This document shows positions 30,702 to 41,080 of a stretch of DNA of 64,000 bases, piece after piece. Position numbers and translations under genes: made by a program. The DNA lies in the NCBI GenBank assembly GCA_012932865.1, contig SAXG01000017.1:620001-684000 (forward strand). Direction: 5' to 3'. Position 1 is the first letter of the stretch. Every line of letters begins with the position of its first letter. Under the pieces are notes generated by a model, which was not told where the DNA came from, ran no database searches, and saw only the letters and a program-made list of their open reading frames with translations. Source of the DNA: Amylostereum areolatum. Lineage: Eukaryota; Basidiomycota; Agaricomycetes; Russulales; Stereaceae.

Positions 30702-33612
30702 CTAGCCTGCGGCGATGTTGACGTCGCTTCGACTTGAAAGAGTCCGTGAAAATACCGCAGGAGGGACCGACAAATGTCCCTGCATCTCCCTTCCTCCGCG
30801 GTTCTCCCGTGCATGGGCCTGCCGTACGTATGCGTACCGCTGGAAGTGGTTCAGGGCTTGCAATGCCTGCACGCCGACCTGTATCCCACGAAAGAAAGCA
30901 GGTCAGCCAACATAACATTACGATAAAGCTGAGACTGCATACAGGGTACATCCGTAGTTGCGTGAAGAGGTCCACGGTAAGATCGCGAACAATCTCTTGT
31001 TGATGGAATAGCCCAAAACTAAGGGGAAGTAGCCCGCCCGCATGGGCCGGCAGCATGGCCAACAACTGAAATCAAGCAATGTAAACAAAAGACCAGCCCA
31101 GTGTAGCACCGTCCCACCTCGACAACTTGCTCATAGGAATAGACATTATCGAGCATCGTATGCATGATGAGTTCCGCCTCTGCGTCCGGAATATTCTTTG
31201 CGTATCGCAGCCGGGTGACCTGATACAGAACATCGAAGCCCTGGATCGCGTTAGTCGCGAGCGAAGCCTTGCTGTCCTGTTATCCATCAGAATCGAGTTT
31301 GAGCGTGCGCGCGCGTGCAAGCAAGGAGGAAGGAACCTTCTGGTATTCGCGGTAACTCTGCGTTCGGCGCCACCCTTCAATACGGCTTGCGTTCGCCGCG
31401 AGCTCCCGCGCCCCTGCACTATCGTCGAGGAAAACCATACCACTCCCGAGTCGAGATGTGTCGCCCGGGCCCTCGGCGAACGACGTGCTGGGGTATCCGA
31501 TGGTAGATGTCCCCATCACTTCTTCCTCGTATCTTGACGCGAGCCGGACGAAACGGTGCACGTATTCCGTAAAGCGCGCTCGGACGAGGCCCTCGCCAAA
31601 GTGATAGTTGATCGCAGTTATGATCTGCGAGGAGAACAGGTATTCGGCGGCGACATGAGGCTTTAGGCGCGTGGACAATGCACAGATGGACTTACGTCCT
31701 CGATGAAAACGTTGTCGGGATTGTCCGCCTTGGCGGTGAAATCGCTCTTCTGTTCCCGGTTTGAGCGGCCGATATCTTCTTCGCTAATCGTCGATTCCGC
31801 CTTGAAGGTGCCGGTGCGTGCGATAAGTGGAGGTGCGCCAAGCATAGTTGTGGTTGGAGGGTAGTTAGTGTGGATATCTTTGGATACAACCATCCGCCCG
31901 CCGCCTACATCAACCAACAAATCCCAGTTACCGGTCGGCTCAAATATAGGATTGATAACGCCCGCAATGTATGAGGGTCTGAGTAACGAGGTTAGACTGG
32001 CGACTGTCTAGCAAAGGTGTAGATACATACAATGCCTCCCATTCATCACGGTTGGTCAGGTTGGCGTACGGGAAAGCACGATCGACGAACCCTGTTAGGA
32101 CAGTGCCACAGCCAGATCCGAGAGCACAGGCCGATAAAACGTAGCTAGACACTTGTCCAGCCGGCCTATTGTGTCCGAGAAAGATGACACGCTTCCCGGT
32201 GATGAGGGCGTTGAAAAGAATCATTATTGGGTGTGTAAGGCTTCCATTTGTATGCAGATGTGGATGGAGGGGCCCGGAGACCGCGGCCATGGGGTTCGAG
32301 AGCGTTTGAACGAGTTGAATGAGGGAGTACTGCGGGAGGATCATCAGTAAGGACGAAAAGCGAGAGGTTCAGCCGAAGTTACTCGCCTCCCCGACCTCCT
32401 CTGAGAAAGTGGCAAGAGGCATTCTAATCGGCAATTGGTGTCCCTTGTAGTCGATCATCGTTTGGAAAAAATGAGTGTCCTTGACGAGGCCGGCACGCAG
32501 ATGAGGATCGGAGGAGCCCGAGTTCACGGGCTGCCGAGGATGCGAGGATGTGCTTGAGGATGCATCGGTTGACCGTCGCCCGCGGGTTGGAACACCATTG
32601 TTGCCTGACGAACTCGCGATCGGCGTCGCGTTGTCCAACAGCGCACTTTCATCGCCCACCCACACCGCACTGCCGCCGAGGGAGAAGGAGTTGTCTGAAG
32701 GAGAGTACGCGGTCGATGAGGGAGGTTGACCTGTGCTGGTCGACGCGACGCTAGCGACCGTCTCCGCGCGTTCGCGTCCGTCCTTGGTGCGCACCAGGAT
32801 ACCTTCATCGAAGCTGGAGTGTGAGTCGTTTGACGGTGTGTGCCGGTGAGTACGTCGCGATTGCTCGACCACGGCGCGGGGAGCGACGAACTTCTCCACG
32901 AAAACGTCCTTGCGTTCTGAGTTGCGCATAACGAGCCTCTCCGAGCGCGTCAGGACGGGTGCAGCCGAGATATCCATGGAGTTGATCGCGTCGAAGAGAC
33001 GCGCGAGGCAATCTTGAGAGGGGTTGGTGAAGTAATCATCGAGAGCAAGGAGGAGGACGGGCTGTGAATTGTTGCGGGTCTGTATGGCAGGAGGGCGAGT
33101 GGGAGGGGCTCACCTTGAAGATCTGAATGAAGGGATGCCGTGTGCATATGGCCATGGCCTTGACGACTGCACCTCTGCACGGGGGAGGGTAGACATAATG
33201 TGAGGGAAGTTACGGGTTGAAAAGAAGGAAGCGGACCTTCGAACGGCCTTGTCATGTTTGGTGCGGACGAGGTTGAGAACATACAGCAGTTCGGGTTGGC
33301 CAGTTTCACTGGAGGGACTGTCCTCCGCCGTCTCGAGCGCGAGCACGGGTGCGATCGTGTTGAAGGGGGTTTGGTTCAAGAAGAATATCGTCCAGTCCTC
33401 GAGTTGTTTCTCGGCGCCGTCGGGTAACATCAAATTGGCGAGCAGTCTGGGGCACCCGGGGATATGTAAGGAATCGCGGGGGAATGAGAGATGGGAGCGC
33501 ACCCTTCATCTGTACCTAACGGTTGGGGAAACTGGTAGGTCAGTTGAGCGCCCTTGTCGATGTCGAATTCGGCCAGGAGTACGAAGGAGCAATGTTCGCC
33601 ATTTCTGCTCAT
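30702..33612 (-). CDS. AFI1: Afi1-type Arf3-interacting polarity protein (DENN-like)
   Basis: Homologue of yeast Afi1, which binds Arf3 at the plasma membrane and supports polarised growth. Start 33612 (MSRNGEHCSFVLLAEFDIDK) and GAQLTYQFPQPLGTDE form the Afi1 docking domain; LMLPDGAEKQLEDWTIFFLN and LLYVLNLVRTKHDKAVRR follow. A long Ser/Thr-rich linker carries an HDxDx-poor disordered stretch (about 32500-32800). The second half is the polarity-axis-stabilisation domain: YSLIQLVQTLSNPMAAVSGP, NALITGKRVIFLGHNRPAGQ, CGTVLTGFVDRAFPYANLTN, NPIFEPTGNWDLLVDVGGGR and QEIVRDLTVDLFTQLRMYP. The last exon (VGVQALQALNHFQRYAYVRQ...) ends at 30702. About nine exons; length roughly 800 residues, close to the 893 of yeast. 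Confidence 0.9.
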
Positions 33613-34063
33613 AATGGTCGTGAGTTGAGGCAAGGCGGAAAATGGTGCCCGTAGGTCTGAGATAATCTAATTGTTGAAGGGTTCGTGAGGCAGCCTGGTG
33701 CCGAATTGAACAGAGGCGAGGAGAGCGGGAGGTGCAAGCGGAAGGGAAACGGAAGCAGCTCAAATAGTTACGAAATCCAGACGAAGTGTAATCTAGTACT
33801 AGTAGCTGAGCATCGGTCGTTATCACATCTTGCACACCCCCAAGTCCTGCATTGGTGAACACGTTTCTGCTATTTTTGTTCTACAAGGCGCACAGGTTAC
33901 ATTGAGAGGCGGGGAGCAGATATATGATACAGGTGTTACAATATACAGCTACCATAGTCACTGTGGTACAAAGCATGCACGATGAATGCGAAAACGATAC
34001 AGAATGACGGCGCCCTTTAAAGCCAAACACAAGATGACAACCTGGCACGCAGAAGAACGTCCT

Positions 34064-34668
34064 TCACAGAGCACCCCCATTGAGCATGGCGAGAGCGTTC
34101 TTGATGTTCGTGACGAATTGAACAAGCCGGAGTCGGAGTAGTTCTTTGCACAACCGATGAGCAAGGTCAGTGGCCAGATTGGGACGGAGAAAAGAAAGCT
34201 GAGAAGGAAGGATAGCAAGCGGGAGCGCTGCCTACCAGAGCAGGTCCGAGAAGAGGGAGACGGCGATGATGACCTGCCTTGTTCTCTCTCGGTTGCGGCG
34301 ATGGCGTCCATCTCTTGTTCGAGCCTGGCGCTGGCCTTGCGTGATTCGGAGTCGGATCTGGAAGCGGCCCAAGTTTGAGTTTCGACGATGATTTCCATCA
34401 TCAGCAGCCGGAAGCTCTAGTAAGAAAAAGGGGGTTAAGAAACGATTGGGGTGGATGTATGCGCGTAGAAAGCACTCTGGCGGTACTCCTCGGCCTTGCG
34501 AGCTTCAGCCTCGAAGGGGTCGATGATGCTTTTCTGTTGGTCGAAAGGTGTGAATACGGTCTGAATGATTTCTGCTGGGGTACGACGAGGTGCGCCGTTC
34601 AGTCGAGGAGGGCGGTCGTGGACTTGGTCCAGGTCTGGGTGAGAAGGGGAAGGAGAGGAGCCGGACAT
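34064..34668 (-). CDS. Small hypothetical protein with amphipathic helices
   Basis: Not recognised. Start 34668 (MSGSSPSPSHPDLDQVHDRP), then RRTPAEIIQTVFTPFDQQKS and IIDPFEAEARKAEEYRQ. A middle exon reads FRLLMMEIIVETQTWAASRS, SDSESRKASARLEQEMDAIA and ATEREQGR. The last exon that fits phase after an intron with donor gtaggc is ELLRLRLVQFVTNIKNALAM-LNGGAL, ending in TGA at 34064. An alternative frame across that intron, VIIAVSLFSDLLW followed by FLFSVPIWPLTLLIGC, would give a membrane hairpin and cannot be excluded. The junction after AEE is also uncertain. In-frame upstream ATGs (34743) could lengthen the N-terminus. Confidence 0.55.
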
Positions 34669-35154
34669 TTTGATGAGAATGTTGGATATCTTCGAAGAGG
34701 AGGGCGAAGCTATGCGCGGGGATAAGGAAGGAGAGGCGGGCATCGAATACTTATGAGCAAGGCAAGACAAGAGCGAGCTTGAACGCAAGAGTCAAGAGTC
34801 AAGACGCGACGCGTTTTGTTTATTGACGCACGTGACCTGAAGTGGCTGATGAAGGAGAGGGTGAGATTGCAGCTTCGGCGCTGAAGTCTGAGCCTGTGGC
34901 AGTGTGCAGACGGTAAGAGTCCGAACAGCGCCCCCGTCCGACACGCTTGTTGACAAAGGAGAAAGCGGTGTGGCAGGGCTCGAGCGGCGAGCGCTTTGCA
35001 AGAACGAAAAGACTTGGACGCGCGAAGATTTGCGGACGAGCTTGTTGGCGGTTGACTAAGCCGGACACCTCCCGTTTGCGCGCCCGTTCGCTCCCTTTCC
35101 GTGCGCTCATCCATCCCTCGTCCTCGACGACGACGACGACGACGACGGAGTTCG
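34669..35154. promoter_or_regulatory. Divergent promoter with GAC microsatellite
   Basis: Promoter between the small orphan (-) and the LIM gene (+). A seven-unit (gac) repeat at about 35126-35147 lies just before the LIM start codon, in its 5' leader. Confidence 0.45.
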
Positions 35155-38135
35155 ATGGCGAACCACAACTACACTCAGCCACCGCGTATGTATACATTAT
35201 ATTTATTGCATTTGTTGGGTCTCATTCCTCGCATCAGCCCAGCAGCCCATGTCCCAATCCGCCGAGCGCGCCCACTCTTACGATCCCAGGCCACATCAAC
35301 CTCCCTTCGCCCCCGGTCACGATCCACGCTTCCCACCCTCCGTCTTTCCCCAGCATTCGTTTCCTCCTCCTCAAACCTCCTATCAATACTCTTACTCCCA
35401 ACCACAGCCCCAATCTCATCTTCACGGCCCTCCGCTCGTCACCAACCCTCCTCCCATTCCGAGACAGACCATATCCGCCCCCAGCCCTCAATACCCCGTC
35501 CAGATTCTTCCCTCTCGCAATGCGGCGGAGAACACCGCGATCAGTCCCACCAACGGCGCACTCGCTCGTCGTCCGCTGCCCACCCCGGGTTCCGCTCCCA
35601 AACAGCCCTCGTCCGCGTTCGTGAGATCGCCACTGCCCACGCCGGAACCGACGCCGTCGCCCGCCTCGCCCCCGCCTCGCAATCAACCAATGTCGCCTCC
35701 CACGCCCGTCACCACCTCTCCCAATAGACGTCCTCTTCCCCACCCTTCCTTCCGCCTCCCAAATTCTTCGGAGGAGAGCTTTCGCAGCTCAAGCCCCATC
35801 AAATCCCCTCCTCTCCCCGTCCTCGACAGCAGACCTTCTTCCCCTTCAAAGTTCGTTCCCTACTGGAAGCGCAACCTTCCATCCCTCAACACAGGCCCGA
35901 TCACCCCCGTTTCCCCGGCCGACACCGACCCTCCCCCGGATGCGCCTCCCCCAGGCCCCCTTCGCGCCCGAGGAAAGAGCGTCAGCAACGGTCGCCCTCT
36001 CCCTCCTTCCCCTTCCATGCCTCCAGACCTCAGCTCCCTCAATCTCGGCTCCCCTGGCCCTGTTCACACCGACCCGACCATTCCCAAAGTGTCCGCGATA
36101 TCCGTGCCCCGCGGCTGGCCCGTGCAGGACGATGCACCGTTGCGGTCTCCTCCGCGACTGCCCGCTTCCTTGCGCTCGACATCCCCAGTTCGCGCAGGTT
36201 CGGATGATCTTTCCCGACAGGCGAGGGCACCCAGTCCTCAGTACGGCATTCGCGACCTTCCCCCGCGCTCGAGAGCGAGCGAGAACAAGACTACGCACTA
36301 CAATGATCCCTCCGCTGTTGGACGTCCTTCGCGTTCTTCAACCCTCCCTCAGCCCAGCGCACCTCCGCCGATCAACACCATGAACCCTCCCGAGTCGGTC
36401 AAGTCTCACCATCGCTTCTCGCAATCTGTCAACTTGCGTGGAACAGAGCCTCTGGCCGCAACACGCTCGACCCCGATTTCGACTCCGGCTTCCCCTATAG
36501 GCTGGCCCAACGGCCTTCCCCCCCTTCCCCGTGCTCCCATCGCCGGGAAACCGTTTGTGGTCAGCCACATCCTGAACAATCATCGCGAGTCTGTCGATCT
36601 CGACGAGGCTCCCCCGCGGTCCTTCCATCGGTCACGCTCCCCGTCCCCCGTGTCCCCGATTCGTTTCGCTGCACGCCCCGACATGGACCCCTACGACACT
36701 CCCGGACATTCGCCCTCACCACCTCCTTTACCCTCCCGGTCGAAATCCAATCCTTCATCGCCCAAAAGGATCGAGAATCCACCTCTGCCTCCACCCCCTC
36801 CGCGTCATCCGGCCGCTCCGCGACCCACGTATCCCCCTGGTGCTCGGTTTCATTCCCAAGAACGTCAGCCAACGTCACGGTTTATGTCACCCGATCGTTC
36901 CGACGCTCGACAAACGCCCTACGAACGTGGACGGCCTTTCGCTTCGTCGCGCAGTCAGGCCAAGAATGTCTTCCCCAGCGCATCCGACAGAAAACCGCCC
37001 CCGCCGATCCACGAAACCGCACGTCGCGGACCCTCTCCACAGCGGCCAACACAGCAGCTTGTCTCGTCTCCCACACAGCCGTTTACATCGGTCATGCCGA
37101 AGATTTCACTACCTGGAGGTCCGGACGATTCGGATGACGATGACAACTGGGGTGGCCCGCAGATCAACGTATCAGGTCCAGCGGTCCCGCAGATCAACGT
37201 AGCATCGCCGGCTTTACCCCAAATTAACGTTCCGGGATCAGACTCTTTGCCGTCGTCGAGACATGGACATGGACCAACGATCAACGTCCCAGGATCGGGT
37301 GGGCCTGAACGGACAGGTGGGCCGAGGGGCCGCACGGTTCAACCTGCAAACCCGATGCGTCGTGGTGCAGGATTGACGTGCGGTGGGTGCGGAGGACCCA
37401 TTGTGGGACGAATCGTGAGCGCGATGGGCTCGAGATGGCACCCGGGCTGCTTCCGCTGCAGCGTCTGTGACGAGTTGCTGGAATACGTGAGCTCGTATGA
37501 GCACGAGGGGCGGCCGTACTGTCACCTCGACTACCACGAGGTACGTGCCGTGTCTTGTTATCTTCTTCCACGGACAACGTACTGATGGGTTTGTCTATAT
37601 GCAGAACTTTGCACCCCGTTGCTACCACTGCAAGACGGCGATCGTCGATGAACGGTTCATCACCCTTGACGACGTTGAACTTGGCAAACGCAAGTACCAC
37701 GAGCAACACTTCTTTTGCTCCGAATGCGGCGATCCCTTCCTCACGCCGACGATCGGTCGGCCGGCACACAAGGGCGGCGGAGAGCTCAAGTTTACGGGTG
37801 ATGGCGAGTTCGAGGACGACGACGTCGGGTTCACGGTGCACAATGGGTATCCGTATTGCGAGGCGTGTCACGTTAGACTGCGCTCGCCCCAGTGCAAGAA
37901 GTGCAAGAAGAGTATCAGGGACGGAATGCAGGCCATCGAGGCCATTGGGGGCAAGTGGCATTGGGAGTGTTTCGTGTGCACGGTGAGTTGGTTGTCTGGA
38001 TCTGAAAGCGTCGCAATTTACTGACGATGGGGTCAGGGATGTGACAAGCCGTTCGAGAACCCGTCCTTTTTCCTTCGTGGGGAGAAGCCCTTCTGCGAAA
38101 GTTGCTTCAGCATCATCATCAAGAGCGAGATGTAA
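35155..38135 (+). CDS. Proline-rich protein with three C-terminal LIM domains (paxillin-like)
   Basis: Probable cytoskeletal/polarity adaptor like yeast Pxl1. Four exons: 35155-35185, 35238-37540, 37605-37982, 38037-38135. The N-terminal 700 residues are disordered, Pro/Ser-rich with many P-x-x-P and S-P sites. Three near-identical short repeats of Q-I-N-V-x-G/S-x-A/S occur at 37160-37290 (PQINVSGPAV, PQINVASPAL, PQINVPGSDS, TINVPGSGG). LIM1 is LTCGGCGGPIVGRIVSAMGS plus WHPGCFRCSVCDELLEYVSS; LIM2 is PRCYHCKTAIVDERFITLDD with HEQHFFCSECGDPF; LIM3 is PQCKKCKKSIRDGMQAIEAI with WHWECFVCT-GCDKPFENPS and FCESCF. All zinc ligands are visible. The C-terminus is IIIKSEM. Exon 2 of 2.3 kb is unusually long for this window. 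Confidence 0.95.
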
Positions 38136-38675
38136 TCGCCTTGTCTTTCTACTTTTGCTCAGGGGGCCTTCGTTTTGCACGCCCACGTTTGTTCCGCTCC
38201 GTTTTCGTTCTCCGTTTTCGCCCACTGTAATGCCGAAGCCCTGCACGTATTCTTCAAGCCCATTCATGTCTACGAGGATGACACTATCACTACCACGCAC
38301 CACTCGCATCTAACGTTTCGACGTTCATGTCTTCGTTCAATTCATTGACTCCAATCATGCTTTCCTATCTTGATATCACATCCTATATATATAACTTATG
38401 GTAGACTGCATCGGTGTTCGTGTGCATAATGCATAGAGTTGTAAATGTGTACACTGTGCAACTTTATGGTAGGGTGTGTGATGCGATGGCAGAACGCACT
38501 TGCTGAGCGGGTCCAGCGGGATGCTTTCCGGCGAAAACCATTTTCAGTAAGTAATTATGAAGGGAGGTAATGGGGTGTCTTTTGTTTGGCGGTGGTGTCC
38601 CGTTGCACGGTTATACACTGTAACGGTATTCATGGGATGAGGTAAGTACAACTTTGTCGATATGTGCTGGAGGAA
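38136..38675. other. Convergent 3' region, LIM gene and nuclease
   Basis: 540 bases between the two stops: T-rich, with tatatatata-like polyadenylation context at about 38388. No gene seen. Confidence 0.5.
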
Positions 38676-40740
38676 CTATGGCGATAGCGGAAGAGAAATG
38701 CGACTGGAGGACGACGGTTGCGATGCGAGAGGATTAGTTCGTGTATGCGTAGATGTAAGTGAATCAAGATTAAAGGGGGTGAACGACGATGAGTTCGTTG
38801 AAGAGGCGACTGGGTCGTCGGCAAAGAAGTTGCCGTCCAGTGCCGCGGCGTGATCCCAACTGTCCGGTGCAAGGTAGCGGTGGAGATTGTAGCGCTCCAT
38901 GATGTTCGACACCTCGTCCTCGTCGTACTCGCCGGGCTCGAGCGCATCCGCGCTAGGAACGGGCGGAAGCGTCCTGAACACCTCCCGAGCGCGTCGGATG
39001 GTTTGCATGTACGCCTCTGGGTTCGGACTCGGCGAGTAGTCAGTTTCGTGCACGAGGATGTCCTCGATCGACTTGTAGGCGCGGATGAATTTGAGCGCAC
39101 GATGTGGGCCGATGTTCTTGATGCGTGACGAGAAGTCCGTGCCGAGTAGGAGGGCAAAGTCGATGTAGCTGGACGAGTCCAACGCTAAGGCGGCGCGGAC
39201 GTCCGCGCCTGAAATGATGGTTAGAGGCTCTTTGCGGGAGGTGATGTTGCGCATGAGAGGGGCTTCATAGACGAGGACGTCCTACAAAAGATTATGAGGC
39301 AACGATGGTAGGACCAGTCGAGGAATGAGGCATACAGCATCTTCGCTGGCGACGTAGTCAGCGTGTCCATGCAGGACGAGTGAAGCAGCCAGCGCTTCTG
39401 CTTCGTAAGGACCGGATGAGATAATGCAGGGCACACCCATTGCCCGAAGGATCTCCAAACATTGCTCGTAGGTCTCCTCAGTAGGAGTATTACTTCGACG
39501 ATCATAGGACTCCGCAATGAGTTGGCTCTTCTCTGCGATTGAGGCGAGGCTAGACCGCAGGTAACTGCTTTCTTCTTGCTCCCTGAGACCGTTAGCAGCA
39601 AGCCTCTCCCAGAATTTTCCCTCCTCGAGTGCCAGTTGATGCTGGGTCTTGGACATGACTACTCGGGCGCGGAGCTCGGCCGGGTCGGAAGATGTGGTAG
39701 GAGGGGATGCCTCGGGAAGGACGTCGAGCTTGGAGACACTGGCGCGATATTCAAGGTAAAGAGCGGCCATGGAGGGGAAGTCCTTGTAGAGCTTGTGTGC
39801 TGTGTAGTCGAATTCATCTGGGGGTTGAAGGTGCAGGAAAACTTGGCTGTGGACGTCGTGTTGCAAATCGTGGGTGTCGAAGCTTAGCTCGTCAAAGGGC
39901 AAATGAGGAATTCTGGCTACGGGTGACGAAGGCAGGAAAGGATCGTCGATAGCGTGAGTTATTGATGGATCTTGCGCTTCTACCGATGTTGAGGTCGGTA
40001 TTTTCGGTTCTGTGTGTTTCTGAGACGTTGTCATGGGCGTATGCATAATTTCTCGGACATCGTCCTCTGTGGGTTCGTGTGGATCGATGTCAGGAAGCTC
40101 CTCTAAGGAGGCTAGCTCTCCACCAAAGTACAACGGCATAGGGAATGAGCCGGACATCAGCCTGCGGAGGATGATTCGAGCGCGCCGGCGTTCGGATGGG
40201 TCGTGAGACCTTGACGATTGCAGCGCAAGCGAAATGCCAGCGAACCGTCTGAGGCGGTTCTGCTCAATCTGGCTGCGAATAGTGTCCGTCTGGCGTGTTA
40301 TACGTCGACGCACGATCTATACGGAAGTTGAGTTGAATATTGTCCATCTAGTTTGTGGGTGGCGTGCGTACCTCTTCGAATTTCGCTTCGTTTCGTTCGT
40401 TCCCGTCGAAAACGCACAAAGTCTGAACCCCGCTCTCGCGGAGCTCTTGCACGAGACGATACCAGCCTAGGACGTGCCGGTATCGGTGCGGCATGGGCGC
40501 GAAGTGCAGCCGTTGGGTAATGAGCGTGCCATCGCTGTAGCTCGACGTGAGACGGTGTGCGTTGTTGGAAGAAAATCAAACGAACATTACGATAGTCTTT
40601 CCGCGGAGGGACTTAAGGCGGTCAGGGAGTTTCTTGATGACTTCTGGACTGGGTGTTATTAGACGAAAAGAGGAAGGATGTGACGGTCTGTCAGCGCACC
40701 ATGTTTTTCGAAGAAAAGGCGTAAGACCAGTAACTCCCAT
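38676..40740 (-). CDS. XPG/FEN1-family structure-specific nuclease
   Basis: PIN-fold 5' nuclease with the bipartite layout of XPG/Rad2. The N-region is MGVTGLTPFLRKTCPEVIKK (first exon 40740-40700), DRLKSLRGKTIV-IDGTLITQRLHFAP (split by an intron with donor gttcgt) and HVLGWYRLVQELRESGVQTL-CVFDGNERNEAK, which hold the first catalytic Asp residues. A long linker (residues about 105-330) is acidic and helical. The I-region is CIISSGPYEAEALAASLVLH (Glu pair), YVASEDA|DVLVYEAPLMRN (Asp pair, split by an intron), FALLLGTDFSSRIKNIGPHR (helix-hairpin-helix) and a Ser-rich C-terminus ending LPLSP. All expected acidic positions are present. About six exons. The length of the linker is closer to XPG than FEN1, but a PCNA-binding motif is not seen. 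Repair or RNA-end processing roles are inferred. Confidence 0.9.
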
Positions 40741-41080
40741 GCGCAAGCTGTATCTGTTTTCCTTCGTTACGATGTGTTCCAGTGAGAAGGCCGAGGCAGA
40801 AAGACGTGAAGGTAAGGTGCAGGTAAATGTACCCCAGAAGTTACCACTGGAAGCTATGACATTGTAGTGGGCGTTAGAAGACTAGTAAGTTGGCGATTTC
40901 ATACTCCGCCAAGCCACGACAGCGGCTCACTCGCAACTCATCGCGCACATCGTCCACGTCGTCCCCGTCCCTCTACACATCGCATCGTCTCTCACTCACC
41001 GGTCTCCTGGATTATCCTAGGAGTGCCGTCTTCCCCCGTAAACACCCTCCGCCCCCCGTTGCCCCACCTCATTCTTCATC
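40741..41080. promoter_or_regulatory. Divergent promoter, nuclease and coatomer alpha
   Basis: 340 bases shared by two start codons, 40740 (-) and 41081 (+). The coatomer side is C/T-rich (41000-41080), typical of basidiomycete transcription starts. No TATA box. Confidence 0.5.

Noticed and set aside
35119..35147. GAC microsatellite as a mobile-element footprint
   Set aside because: A plain trinucleotide repeat with no flanking duplication; common in fungal leaders.
35234..35743. 169-codon Gly/Arg-rich frame opposite the LIM gene
   Set aside because: Antisense shadow of a Pro/Ser-rich coding exon in GC-rich DNA.
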